NCBI GenBank assembly: GCA_945868435.1
Contig: CAMBLG010000004.1
Coordinates: forward strand, 147,412-211,411
Direction of reading: 5' to 3'
DNA from: an uncultured Lachnospiraceae bacterium
Lineage (GTDB): Bacteria > Bacillota > Clostridia > Lachnospirales > Lachnospiraceae
DNA length: 64,000 bases
Shown: positions 17,298 to 26,088 of the stretch, one piece after another
Numbering within the stretch: position 1 is the first letter of the stretch
Layout: each line of letters opens with the position of its first letter
Notes under the pieces: model-generated
The model's database searches: none
What the model saw: the letters and a program-made list of their open reading frames with translations, nothing else
What the model was told of the DNA's origin: nothing
Translations under genes and position numbers: made by a program

Positions 17298-18369
17298 GCT
17301 TCTCCTTCTTTTTGATACCGAGCACGCACCAGCGTATCACCGGAATTCTCGATATCAGTTCATACAATAAAAATCCACCCGCATAGGCCGCCACCCCTGC
17401 AATCAGGTAGGAAGGCAGTGCCGAAAGGCTTGTATCGTTTTTCATCCAGTAAGCCACTGCTGCCAGCGGCAGGTAATGGAACACATACAGGCCAAAGCTT
17501 TTCTTCGTCATCCACGCGGCAAAAGGCGAAGTGAAATCTCCCCACCGCTTCATTCCCGCGAATATGGCGAGAATTGCGATCCATCCGTAGGCAATGGAAA
17601 ACGGACTGTTTACCACCGGCTCCGCAGCATAGTTTTCTCCAAAGTAGTAGTACACATACCCACAGCCCAAAGCTATCGCAGCAACTGCAAGAACATGCCA
17701 GTATTTGCTCAGCCGCTCCACCACCGACTCATGGGCGAACACGAAATATCCCAGGAAAAAGCTGATGCCATAAATTCCGAACCGATACACCACAATTACC
17801 GGTGTATTCAGGATTTGGGCAAACACCCATACCACAACGCCAAGGATCACCAGCACAAGCGAATTGGCCTTCTCTCCAAGCCGATAGAGCTTTCCTTTCT
17901 CCCATTTGCGAACCACTGCCAGCACCATAGACAAAATCCACAGTACCTGTATGTACCACAGAACTCCCGTGCCGGACAGCACCATGATAAAATACATAGC
18001 AATCTTCGGAACTGTATTCGGCATGGTGTCAAACGCATGACTCATCTGCATGTTAAAGTAACCCAGGATCCACTGGAACACAAACAGACCAATGGTGGAC
18101 GGAACCAACAGTTTTCTTGTTCGTCCTGCAACGAATTCCTTCACGGTGTGGTTCTCCAGATAGTATCTGGAGCTCATGCCCGACACAACAAACAGGATTA
18201 CCATGAACCACGGATACAGGAGATACTGCAGCGCATCCTGATACTGCACTTCGTGAAACGGGCCGATGACGCCTGCATTTATCACGCCGTTGTACATATA
18301 GATGACATGGTACAACACCACCAGAAGAACCGTAATCCAGCGAATATTATCTACATAATACTTTCTCAT
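17284..18369 (-). CDS. Membrane acyltransferase, acyltransferase_3 family
   Basis: 361 residues with about ten membrane segments. The N-terminal motif YYVDNIRWITVLLVVLYHV contains the conserved His of acyltransferase_3 (OafA-like), and WFMVILFVVSGMSSRYYL carries the second family motif. These enzymes O-acetylate surface polysaccharides, peptidoglycan or lipids across the membrane. Its partner 14 nt overlapping downstream is an XRE-AbrB regulator. The acceptor substrate cannot be judged from the context. Confidence 0.85.
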   Translation of the reverse strand: MRKYYVDNIRWITVLLVVLYHVIYMYNGVINAGVIGPFHEVQYQDALQYLLYPWFMVILFVVSGMSSRYYLENHTVKEFVAGRTRKLLVPSTIGLFVFQWILGYFNMQMSHAFDTMPNTVPKIAMYFIMVLSGTGVLWYIQVLWILSMVLAVVRKWEKGKLYRLGEKANSLVLVILGVVVWVFAQILNTPVIVVYRFGIYGISFFLGYFVFAHESVVERLSKYWHVLAVAAIALGCGYVYYYFGENYAAEPVVNSPFSIAYGWIAILAIFAGMKRWGDFTSPFAAWMTKKSFGLYVFHYLPLAAVAYWMKNDTSLSALPSYLIAGVAAYAGGFLLYELISRIPVIRWCVLGIKKKEKHVSQ

Positions 18370-18632
18370 ACATTTCCCACCTTTGCAACTATTTTTAACA
18401 TATTATACAAAATCGGGGAAACGATTACTACCAATTGATTTTAACAGGATTTGCAGAATTCTGTTAAAATCAGTGGCAACTATACTTTATATGCCATGTT
18501 TATTTTTCGGCAAAATAAGATATAACAAAAATCATAATCCATAAACATATGCCAGTATTTCCACAATTCAAAAATACCGTAAGGTATCTAAGTATATCAG
18601 GGGGATCTCGTTGTGCTAATCGGACAGGTCAC
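18370..18632. promoter_or_regulatory. Intergenic region with a perfect 11-bp inverted repeat
   Basis: GATTTTAACAG (18437-18447) and CTGTTAAAATC (18461-18471) form a perfect inverted repeat with a 13-nt spacer, located upstream of the acyltransferase gene; it may be an operator for the XRE-AbrB regulator. A second small hairpin ATACCGTAAGGTAT lies at 18573-18586. No gene is seen. Confidence 0.45.
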
Positions 18633-19028
18633 TTATGTCGGAAACCCATCCATGGAAGTTGAAGTATTATCTCCACCCTTATTCTTTCCAGAAATAATTG
18701 CTACAAGAGCAAGTATAGCATTGATCAAGCACCACCCCGACCATATTGCCAAATCTGAATAGTTGCCATAATTAGCAAATCCGATTAATGCAGCTAAACC
18801 AAAAAGAATAATGAGTGTAATATTTCCACCCTTCTTCACAGATTTTCTTGTTGCGATTGAAACGATTCCACCTGCAAGCATCAACACGGCTACCAAGAGA
18901 CCTGCTGAACCAGAGACCTCTCCATTATCCTCTAACGCATTTACAACTCCTGCCGCACATGACTGAAAGGTTACAAGAACAAACAGAATAATAGATAGAA
19001 TACCGGAAACCAACTTCCATACCTTCAT
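18633..19028 (-). CDS. Small membrane protein, function unknown
   Basis: 131 residues with four probable membrane segments (about 7-28, 42-60, 68-86 and 94-112) and a short polar C-terminus (KNKGGDNTSTSMDGFPT). An N-terminal FQSCAAG occurs within the first hydrophobic helix but is not a convincing lipobox. It is last in an apparent operon: VanZ-like, secreted two-repeat protein, this protein. I recognise no family beyond a general small-membrane-protein type. The start has AGGGAGGATTC upstream. Confidence 0.65.
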   Translation of the reverse strand: MKVWKLVSGILSIILFVLVTFQSCAAGVVNALEDNGEVSGSAGLLVAVLMLAGGIVSIATRKSVKKGGNITLIILFGLAALIGFANYGNYSDLAIWSGWCLINAILALVAIISGKNKGGDNTSTSMDGFPT

Positions 19029-19056
19029 TTCAGAATCCTCCCTTATATTGTAATTT

Positions 19057-19962
19057 TTAGAATGAAATAGAAATCACATCCGAGTCAAAAATCGTATCCC
19101 ATGACTCTAAGTTAAATATATGAAAATACAATTCAACATCTGTAATATCGTCTATAGAATTCTCTTCAAGGTCTGTACTGAAGAATTGAACCGCACTCAT
19201 CGCCTTCTTACCGGCGACAACATCTTCAGACATAGAGGAGTCCACCATAAATCCATTTACAGACACATCTCTTACCTGGATAGTAACATTCTGATCTGAA
19301 TTATTTTCAATATAAAGAATCACTCCTGGTCCCCAGAAAGAATCTTCATCTGACAATCCTTTTCCAACAATCTTAATTCCATCTGTATCTACTAATACTT
19401 CACCAGAGTCATCATATGTTTGTGTATAACTTTCAGCAATGGATGTCTCAACAGTAATAACATCTGTATCTACAATCTCATCCCAGGACTCTGAATCAAA
19501 AATATGGAATAAAAATTCCATTGTTGCAATATTATCAATTCCACATTCCTTCAATCCAGAAGTTTCAAATGTCAATGAATCATTTGCTTTTTTTCCGGCA
19601 GCAACATCTGCTGACATCACCGTCGGAACCATATATCCATTTACATTCGCATTTCTCGCCTGAATAGTAATACTTTGACTCGAATTATTCTCAATTAAAA
19701 CCTGAAGTTCTGTTCCAAGCCAACTATCCTCAAGTCCTGTTGCAGTGATCTTTATATCATTCTCATCATACAATACTTGCTCTCCAATCGTAATTTCAGT
19801 TGTGACATTCTCTGTTGAAGTTTCCTCTGTTGACGAAGCTCCCGAACTAACATCAGAGATCTTTTTGTCTTCACCAGAACCAGAAGAACCACTTCCCAAT
19901 GCCATGGTTGCAAAAAGCAATAGACATAACACTACAGCTAATAATTTAACCCTTTTTTTCAT
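19057..19962 (-). CDS. Secreted or surface protein with two repeated beta domains
   Basis: 301 residues. A signal peptide (about 1-23) is followed by a Ser/Thr/Glu-rich linker and two homologous domains (about 55-170 and 185-301). Each contains an I.IENNS / IQ.R...VNGYMV pattern, followed by VAAGKKA (VVAGKKA in the second), then SxxxLxExxIDxI, and ends in FHIFDSESWD or FHIFNLESWD. It has no classical lipobox (ALGSGSSGSG). The repeats look like beta-sandwich modules that might bind a ligand or cell-surface component. The gene overlaps the upstream VanZ-like gene by 17 nt, so the two are coupled. Function unknown. Confidence 0.7.
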   Translation of the reverse strand: MKKRVKLLAVVLCLLLFATMALGSGSSGSGEDKKISDVSSGASSTEETSTENVTTEITIGEQVLYDENDIKITATGLEDSWLGTELQVLIENNSSQSITIQARNANVNGYMVPTVMSADVAAGKKANDSLTFETSGLKECGIDNIATMEFLFHIFDSESWDEIVDTDVITVETSIAESYTQTYDDSGEVLVDTDGIKIVGKGLSDEDSFWGPGVILYIENNSDQNVTIQVRDVSVNGFMVDSSMSEDVVAGKKAMSAVQFFSTDLEENSIDDITDVELYFHIFNLESWDTIFDSDVISISF

Positions 19963-20401
19963 ATCTCTTTTGTACCTCCTCTAAAAAATATTTTTTTATA
20001 ATAAATACAGCAACTACCTCCGCAAGAAATTCAACTATAATGTCCAGTACATCAAATGTTCCCTCAACGAATGGTGTAAGCTGAAGAATCTCCATAACTG
20101 CTGACAAAGTAAATGCAATTACAAATATCTTCAATAAATCTGCTGAATTATTACCAATAATAAAATATAGTGCAAACACTAACGCATATCCCCACATCAT
20201 ATCCAGCATATAGTTGCGAATAAACTTCACAAGCCAAAAACTTGAATCTATACAGCTAATATGCATGACTTTGCCAAGAAATGTATCAATCCATTCTACG
20301 AATAATACATCTGGCGATATGAGATAGTAAATTATAGTTCCAATAATTATTGGACCCCAAATATTGATTACTAGAAAAGCTGTTTTATTGTTTTTATTCA
20401 C
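19946..20401 (-). CDS. VanZ-like membrane protein
   Basis: 151 residues with about four membrane helices. The segment DMMWGYALVFAL, then VMEILQLTPFVEGTFDVLDIIVEFLAEVV, matches the VanZ-like pattern (E.xQ...GR.FDxxDxxxN). VanZ-family proteins affect resistance to lipoglycopeptides; most members are of unknown role. It is the first gene of a three-gene unit with the secreted repeat protein and the small membrane protein. It lies about 90 nt from the end of the HTH gene paired with the membrane Ser/Thr kinase. Confidence 0.65.
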   Translation of the reverse strand: MNKNNKTAFLVINIWGPIIIGTIIYYLISPDVLFVEWIDTFLGKVMHISCIDSSFWLVKFIRNYMLDMMWGYALVFALYFIIGNNSADLLKIFVIAFTLSAVMEILQLTPFVEGTFDVLDIIVEFLAEVVAVFIIKKYFLEEVQKRYEKKG

Positions 20402-20492
20402 TCAATCCTCTTTTTATCTGTCAGAACATGTGACTATTATACTACTTATTCGGAAAAATGTTCCCCCCGTCACGGTGGTAATCGTATGTTTT

Positions 20493-20954
20493 TTAGTCCT
20501 GAGAGCCGCTCGTTCGAAGCGGCTCCATTCCGTGTTTTTTAAGCAATTCATTAACATCAATAATACTTCCCGGTCTCTCGTTAAACATTATCATCATGAA
20601 TGCGTCTCGTGGTATCTTTGCATATAGTTCCGGCATCTCATATTTTTTCAAAGCTCGCTGTGTTTCATCAAGGCTTAGCTCCGACGCATAACATATTCTT
20701 AAAATTATATCTCTCTGCTTCGTATGTTTTTCTCCGGAAAGCAACTTATATCCATATCGTTCAGGAATATCTGCTTTCAGAAAAACCGTTTGCTGAGTAA
20801 TCCCCTTTTCACGAAGTAATGTTTTTATATAAACAGAGAACGCATCCTCTGCTATATTCATACTATCTTTGTTATCTTTGCAATACTTATCAAATTCGGA
20901 TAAATGCGTTTTACCCAAAACCTCCGCAAGCTCTTTTGTATTTTTTTCACTCAT
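20493..20954 (-). CDS. HTH protein divergent from the Ser/Thr kinase
   Basis: 153 residues from ATG 20954, which has TAGGAG upstream; an in-frame ATG at 20990 lacks one. The central region (VYIKTLLREKGITQQTVFLKADIPERYGYKLLSG) looks like an XRE-type helix-turn-helix, followed by HTKQRDIILRICYASELSLDETQRALKKY, which resembles the regulator partners of membrane Ser/Thr kinases in Clostridia. It is divergent from the kinase at 21012, with only 57 bp between the starts. A role as phosphorylation-controlled regulator or adaptor is inference from this pairing. Confidence 0.7.
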   Translation of the reverse strand: MSEKNTKELAEVLGKTHLSEFDKYCKDNKDSMNIAEDAFSVYIKTLLREKGITQQTVFLKADIPERYGYKLLSGEKHTKQRDIILRICYASELSLDETQRALKKYEMPELYAKIPRDAFMMIMFNERPGSIIDVNELLKKHGMEPLRTSGSQD

Positions 20955-21011
20955 TTCTGCTCCTATCTGATATAATAAACTCAACATCATTAGTAGGAAA
21001 GGGATGATAAT
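20955..21011. promoter_or_regulatory. Compact divergent promoter region
   Basis: The 57 bp between the HTH gene and the kinase gene contain GATATAATAAAC, giving TATAAT on the plus strand and a similar AT-rich -10 on the minus strand, then AGGAAAGGG as the kinase ribosome binding site. Confidence 0.5.
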
Positions 21012-22082
21012 GTGGATTTAACCCATCGTATAGCCATTTCATATTACAAAACAATAGCTGTTATAAATGAACCGCACAAAATTTATCTGGTTCAACACTG
21101 TGAAACAAAAAAAATTTTTATCAAGAAAATACTTGATGTTTACAATATCGACATCTATGAATATCTTTACAACAATTATATTGTCGGTACACCCAAAATA
21201 ATTGATTACTGTGAAGACGATAATCAACTCATTGTAATTGAAGAATATATCTCCGGATATTCCTTACAGGATATCATTCAGCATTCGTCATTATCCGTCA
21301 ATGATATTCTTAATTATATGTTAGATTTGTGTAATGTTCTTAATGACCTTCATTCCGCAAATCCCGCAATTATACATCGTGATATTAAACCTTCAAACGT
21401 TATTATCACCAACTATAATCATGCCGTTTTACTCGATTTTAATGCAGCCAAGTTCTTTTCCAATCAATCGAAAGAAGATACTGTTTTACTTGGCACACAA
21501 GGTTATGCAGCTCCAGAGCAATATGGTTTTGGGTCATCATCACCACAAACAGATATTTATTCCTTAGGAATTGTCTTAAAAGAGATGGTGGCTTCATTAC
21601 CAACGCCCTGCAATTTGTTTAATCCAATCATTGATAAATGCATTCAATTCAATCCATCTGAACGATACAAAACAGTACATGAATTAATAAACTCGATTTC
21701 TTCGTTAATCAAGCCTGAACGAAAACATATTATTCCGAATAATATGTCAAAATTATTACCACCAGGTTATCGCTCTCGAACACCCTGGAAAATGTATATT
21801 TCATCTGTCTACTATCTATTCATTTCATGGCTTTGTTTGTCTCTGGAAGTTAAAAACACTTACGGCATAGCTCTATGGATAGAAAGAGTTTTCTTCCTGG
21901 CAATGATGCTTTTTATTGTTTTTGGTTGTTTCAATTACATGGATGTTCAGCGATTCATCCCATTGTGTAAACACAAAAATCGACTTGTTCGTTACATCGG
22001 AATAGCTATACTCGATATCGTAGTAGTCCTCTCTTTGTTAATTGTGCTTTGCATTATTGAAGCAGTATGTTTTCCTATATGA
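21012..22082 (+). CDS. Membrane-anchored Ser/Thr protein kinase
   Basis: 356 residues from a GTG start preceded by AGGAAAGGG. Residues about 10-235 form a Hanks-type kinase: IFIKKI supplies the ATP-binding Lys (about 38), catalytic loop HRDIKPSN at 122-129, the metal-binding motif is DFN (142-144) instead of DFG, followed by GTQGYAAPEQ and a TDIYSLGIVL helix. DFN is usual in this Clostridia subfamily, so the kinase is probably active. Three hydrophobic segments near the C-terminus (about 258-350) anchor it, with no extracellular PASTA domain. It is divergent from the HTH gene 57 bp away and ends at a terminator. Confidence 0.88.
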   Translation: MDLTHRIAISYYKTIAVINEPHKIYLVQHCETKKIFIKKILDVYNIDIYEYLYNNYIVGTPKIIDYCEDDNQLIVIEEYISGYSLQDIIQHSSLSVNDILNYMLDLCNVLNDLHSANPAIIHRDIKPSNVIITNYNHAVLLDFNAAKFFSNQSKEDTVLLGTQGYAAPEQYGFGSSSPQTDIYSLGIVLKEMVASLPTPCNLFNPIIDKCIQFNPSERYKTVHELINSISSLIKPERKHIIPNNMSKLLPPGYRSRTPWKMYISSVYYLFISWLCLSLEVKNTYGIALWIERVFFLAMMLFIVFGCFNYMDVQRFIPLCKHKNRLVRYIGIAILDIVVVLSLLIVLCIIEAVCFPI

Positions 22083-22110
22083 TTATTATAGCACCACTTT
22101 GCCATCTTCG

Positions 22111-22136
22111 TTGCCACCTTACCGGTGGCAATTTTC
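22111..22136 (+). terminator. Terminator after the kinase gene
   Basis: TTGCCACC-TTACC-GGTGGCAA followed by TTTTC, 29 nt after the stop. Confidence 0.65.
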
Positions 22137-22233
22137 AATTGTTATGTTCTAAACGAAAGATTAGGCACCAATTTCCGTTTCAGACCTGTTATCTCACTCT
22201 TTCGACATTAAACTTGCATTATATGCACATAAT

Positions 22234-22305
22234 ATAGCCTATACACTTCATTCTATATTAACATAATAGCCTATAGAATTCAAGTATCATTAAATTGTAT
22301 AGGCG
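22234..22305 (+). promoter_or_regulatory. Repeated operator-like motif before the XRE gene
   Basis: ATAGCCTATA occurs directly at 22234-22243 and 22266-22275, and inverted as GTATAGGCG at 22297-22305, just before the XRE gene start at 22318. This suggests autoregulation. Confidence 0.5.
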
Positions 22306-22317
22306 GTTGAATAAGTT

Positions 22318-22668
22318 ATGAACTACTATGAAATAGGACAGCGCATACGCAAATTTAGGAAAGCATATAATCTTTCACAAGAACAACTCGCGGAGAAAGT
22401 GCAAATATCCGTCACACATATGAGTCATATCGAAACAGGAAATACGAAATTAAGTCTGCCTGTCTTTGTCGATATTGCTAATGCACTATCCGTACAAACA
22501 GATGAATTATTGCATGACATTCCACAGAATACAAAAACAAATATGAAAAACGAAATAAACGAAATTCTTGATTCTTGTTCTGTACGAGACATGTATATTT
22601 TACTTGATGTTCTTCGTTCAGTAAAAGTCTCTTTAGACAAATATACTAAATCGGATTCAGAAGAGTAA
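22318..22668 (+). CDS. XRE family transcriptional regulator
   Basis: 116 residues. The N-terminal 65 form a Cro/CI-type helix-turn-helix (LSQEQLAEKVQISVTHMSHIETG). The C-terminal part (NEILDSCSVRDMYILLDVLRSVKVSLDKY) is a short helical region seen in many Firmicutes regulators. It is a single gene with repeated ATAGCCTATA boxes immediately upstream, so it probably controls itself. Targets are unknown. No mobile-element genes flank it, although such regulators often come from integrative elements. Confidence 0.85.
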   Translation: MNYYEIGQRIRKFRKAYNLSQEQLAEKVQISVTHMSHIETGNTKLSLPVFVDIANALSVQTDELLHDIPQNTKTNMKNEINEILDSCSVRDMYILLDVLRSVKVSLDKYTKSDSEE

Positions 22669-23025
22669 TAGAAAGAAAATTTTATTACAAGCATTGAATT
22701 TCAAACTAATGTTCTATATAACATATGTGAAGTTTAATCCTCGGGTGCTACCACACATTGACATGTTGATGGCGGTTCGCTTTTTACGGAGAGTTTATAG
22801 CTCCGATCACATAGAAACCTTTGATTTTACTGATATTTCAAATGGAAGTTTAGGATTTTGCACCACTTGTACACCAATTTTAATCATCAAAGCATCCCTC
22901 CCTGAAAAAAGGCGGGAAGATTTTTCCCGCCCTCGGTGATCCACTCATTCATATTTCCTTTCTTTTTCTTCTCACCACTTATACTTATCTTATCTGCTCA
23001 GTAAATGCTATTCTTTCTTAACTAT
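22669..23025. other. Region without a clear gene; terminator at 22905-22931 (minus)
   Basis: On the minus strand GGCGGGAAAAATCTTCCCGCC followed by TTTTTT is a strong terminator (22905-22931) for transcripts coming from 23026 upward. Two tiny minus-strand frames lie around it with plausible ribosome binding sites (21 and 26 codons), the second starting MIKIGVQVVQNPKLPF. They are unproven. Confidence 0.45.
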
Positions 23026-23232
23026 TCAGAACCCCTCCCATACATTCGCAAAAACAGCCCCTGTCTTTACCAGCTTTCCAAGCACGGTCTCCACAGTCGA
23101 CGTGTTTTCTTTCCGTGTTCCTGAAATAGCGTTAAAAGCCGCAATCGCAGAAGTAAGATTTACAATCTCGGTTCCAATCCCTACTTTTCCTCGACGACGA
23201 GAAAAATGTAGAACTTCAAATGCAAAACACAC
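23026..23232 (-). CDS. Small hypothetical protein or C-terminal remnant
   Basis: A 68-codon frame that overlaps the end of the AAA ATPase gene by 17 nt. The second half (LTSAIAAFNAISGTRKENTS) looks protein-like with a small-residue-rich helix, whereas the first part (FEVLHFSRRRGKVGI) does not. No convincing ribosome binding site was identified. A strong terminator lies about 95 nt downstream. It may be a real small gene or the tail of a lost one; I recognise no family. Confidence 0.35.
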   Translation of the reverse strand: MCFAFEVLHFSRRRGKVGIGTEIVNLTSAIAAFNAISGTRKENTSTVETVLGKLVKTGAVFANVWEGF

Positions 23233-24508
23233 TATATAAGGGCACTGACTTTATCCCCTTTATCATTCCAAAATTTCTTGTTGAAATTCTGATTGCATAA
23301 ACCGGATCATATTTTTCCATATAAACCATCATGCTTTTAGCTTTCACATGATTTCCCGCTTTACATTCAACCGGAATTACATGGCTATCTTTTTGTATCA
23401 GGAAATCTACTTCTGCAGTATTGTCTGACTCCCAATAATGAAGATCATAGCCATTCGTTTTCAATGCAATTGCAACATAGTTCTCTGTCAGTATACCACG
23501 AAAATGCTCTGTTTCCTTCCCCCGCAATGCTTCCAGAGTCATTCCCATTCTGGCAGACATAATACCCATATCACTATAATATAATTTGAATGCACTCACA
23601 TCCTGATATACTGCAACCGGATAAAATCCCTGACTACATTTCATACACTTATTCACAATTCCAGCCCGAATCAACCAGTCAATCGCATCTCCGTATTGAG
23701 ATGCCCGCGCACCCGATTTTATCACCTTATACTGGAATTTTTTGGCATCTTTTGCCAACTGCGCCGGAAGGGAATCATATGCTTCAAAAATGCGCACCGT
23801 ATCTGACTGATTCGCATATTTGGTCATGTCCGCAATATAAGAATTTAATAACATCTGTCTGATTTCTGTCTGCTCTATCGGACTGTCTTTTGCAAGGTCA
23901 GCCTTCACCGCTGCTGGCATCCCACCCACAATACAATAATGATAAAATTCCTGCATAGCCTCCTCATGGAGTATCTCATCCAACGGCTGATTGTTTTCAT
24001 AGTGTTCCCGGATTGTATCTGCAAGCATCTGTTTTCCCTTTGCCCACAATACCTCTTCCAAATCCATTGGATACATGCTCAGCATCTGAACTTTCCCCAC
24101 CGGAAATGAATATTTTTCTCGGTTCACTGCCACACCAAGCAGACTTCCTGCAGCCATTACATGATATTCCGGTGCCTCTTCTGAAAAATATTTTAGCGAA
24201 GTTAAAGCTCTTTCACACATCTGAATTTCATCAAAAATAATGAGTGTATCTTCAGGTACAATCTTTGCCTGATAGTATTTTTCTAAAACAGATATCACAT
24301 GATCTACGTGAATATCTGTTTCAAAGTATTTTCCAATTCTTTCGTCTGTTTCAAAATTTACATAGATGGTATTCTTGTAATACAACGCTCCAAACTCACG
24401 CATCTCGAATGTTTTTCCAACCTGACGTGCACCATAAATAAGCAATGGCATCCTACCGTTTAACATATTTTTCCACTCATATAACTTAGACGATATTTTA
24501 CGCTTCAT
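23216..24508 (-). CDS. AAA family ATPase with DUF4143 domain
   Basis: 430 residues. The N-terminal AAA_14 domain has Walker A YGARQVGKT (about 25-33) and Walker B LIIFDEIQ; the C-terminal half is DUF4143, with a nuclease-like segment EVDFLIQKDSHVIPVECKAG that resembles the PD-(D/E)xK core (D...ExK). Such proteins are frequent in gut anaerobes, and their function is unsettled. The gene stands alone with GAGGAGAATG upstream of the ATG. Length and motifs are normal for the family. Confidence 0.88.
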   Translation of the reverse strand: MKRKISSKLYEWKNMLNGRMPLLIYGARQVGKTFEMREFGALYYKNTIYVNFETDERIGKYFETDIHVDHVISVLEKYYQAKIVPEDTLIIFDEIQMCERALTSLKYFSEEAPEYHVMAAGSLLGVAVNREKYSFPVGKVQMLSMYPMDLEEVLWAKGKQMLADTIREHYENNQPLDEILHEEAMQEFYHYCIVGGMPAAVKADLAKDSPIEQTEIRQMLLNSYIADMTKYANQSDTVRIFEAYDSLPAQLAKDAKKFQYKVIKSGARASQYGDAIDWLIRAGIVNKCMKCSQGFYPVAVYQDVSAFKLYYSDMGIMSARMGMTLEALRGKETEHFRGILTENYVAIALKTNGYDLHYWESDNTAEVDFLIQKDSHVIPVECKAGNHVKAKSMMVYMEKYDPVYAIRISTRNFGMIKGIKSVPLYSVFCI

Positions 24509-24633
24509 GTGTATGCATTCTCCTCTAAAATATTTTAATGCATTTTAATGTATTATATCGCACTTTTTCATACGAATCAATGTGCTTTTATACATTTTTC
24601 CCGTCCAAAATATCATAATCCTCTTTCCAGCCC

Positions 24634-25851
24634 TTACTTTTCATCAACGACCTGAAAGATGAAAAACTTCAGATAGTAGCTCTCATCCGCCGCCCAGAGA
24701 ATGGGGTGATCTGCTGCCTGGGTGCGGAACTCAATCTGGCGAAGACGCTTGTGGCTCGACCTGGCGGCCTCTCGGATCGTCTTGGTAAAAAGCTCCTGTG
24801 TCATGAAATGAGAGCAGGAGCAGGTGGCAAGATATCCGCCGTCCTTTACCAGCTTCAAACCTTTCATATTTATCTCACGATATCCCTTGATGGCATTCTT
24901 TGTCGCTTCTCTTGACTTGGTAAATGCCGGCGGATCGAGAATCACAACGTCGAACTTCTCCCCTGCCTCCGCCAGCTTCGGAAGCTCATCCAGTACATTG
25001 GCACAGCGAAAATGCACCGTATCCTGCAGGCCGTTACGCCTTGCGTTTTCCGTCGCCTGTTCCACCGCATACTCGGAGATATCCAGCCCGGTAACATCGG
25101 TTGCCCCGGCAATTCCCGCATTCAGCGCAAAGGTTCCCATGTGCGTAAAGCAGTCCAATACCTTTCTGCCCCTGCAGATACGCTGCATGGCCAGACGGTT
25201 GTACTTCTGATCCAGGAAAAATCCGGTTTTCTGCCCGTTCACCACATCAACCATGTAATGTACGCCGTTTTCTACAATCTCTACATTCGTGTCAAAGGGT
25301 TCTCCGATGAAGTCCTTGACCTTGGCAAGACCTTCCTTCCTGCGCTCATTGGCATCGCTGCGCTCGTACACACCGCGGATAAAGAACCCGTCCGCTTCCA
25401 TGACTTCCCGCAATATGGATACAATTGCAACCTTGAACTGCTCCATGCCCAGTGCCAGACACTGCACCACAAGAACATCCGCATATTTATCCACAACAAG
25501 CCCCGGAAGGAAATCCGCCTCTCCGAAAATGATGCGGCAGGCATTCAGATCCTCTTCCTTTATCATGACTGTCTTGCGGTAATCCCATGCATTTTGCACC
25601 CGCATGCGAAGAAAGGCTTCGTCAACCTCCTGGTCCACATGCCGGGTCAACAGTCGAATACGAATCTTCGAATTCTGGTTGATAAAACCCTTTCCCATGG
25701 GATATCCGTCAAAATCGTGGACCGTCACCACCGCCCCGTTCTGAAAGGTTCCCACTATGGTGTCAATCTCGTTGTCATAGATCCACAGGCCTCCCGCCTT
25801 GATGGTTCGCCCCTCTCCCTTTTTCAATGTCACAATTGTATGGTTTTCCAT
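24634..25851 (-). CDS. Class I rRNA methyltransferase, RlmI-like
   Basis: 405 residues. An N-terminal PUA domain (about 1-75, RTIKAGGLWIYDNEI), a central EEHUD-like domain (IFGEADFLPGLVVDKYADVLVVQ) and a C-terminal Rossmann methyltransferase: VLDCFTHMGTFALNAG for SAM binding and VILDPPAFTKS as the catalytic DPPAF motif. The family methylates 23S rRNA at a cytosine (RlmI, m5C1962 in E. coli); the exact target here is inferred. It is a single gene divergent from but. Confidence 0.88.
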   Translation of the reverse strand: MENHTIVTLKKGEGRTIKAGGLWIYDNEIDTIVGTFQNGAVVTVHDFDGYPMGKGFINQNSKIRIRLLTRHVDQEVDEAFLRMRVQNAWDYRKTVMIKEEDLNACRIIFGEADFLPGLVVDKYADVLVVQCLALGMEQFKVAIVSILREVMEADGFFIRGVYERSDANERRKEGLAKVKDFIGEPFDTNVEIVENGVHYMVDVVNGQKTGFFLDQKYNRLAMQRICRGRKVLDCFTHMGTFALNAGIAGATDVTGLDISEYAVEQATENARRNGLQDTVHFRCANVLDELPKLAEAGEKFDVVILDPPAFTKSREATKNAIKGYREINMKGLKLVKDGGYLATCSCSHFMTQELFTKTIREAARSSHKRLRQIEFRTQAADHPILWAADESYYLKFFIFQVVDEK

Positions 25852-26088
25852 TTGATTATCCTCAGCACACTTCTATAATTGATGTAATTTCTTTGTGGTT
25901 TTTCTCATAATTGCATTATAATTTAGATAAACCGATTCTACAATAAAAACACCAAAACTTATTTGCAAAGTCATTCTCTACCAGATAGTAAGAGTTGTAT
26001 TATCCGGCAAAAAATGATAGAATGCTACTATAATATGATATTAATTTAACAAAGTCTGCGCATAGTACACAGGCGGCAAGGAGGACAT
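25852..26088. promoter_or_regulatory. Divergent intergenic region upstream of but
   Basis: 237 bp, AT-rich. It contains TATAAT at 26029-26034 and the ribosome binding site AAGGAGG just before ATG 26089. A weak -35 candidate lies near 25996 (TTGTAT). I see no riboswitch or operator. Confidence 0.4.

Noticed and set aside
20444..20530. Possible functional RNA near the end of the HTH gene
   Set aside because: Some base pairing around CGAAGCGGCTC is within coding sequence and is not convincing as a separate RNA.
22669..23232. Remnant of an integrative element or prophage
   Set aside because: Only tiny frames and one small ORF are present, with no integrase, att repeats or structural genes.
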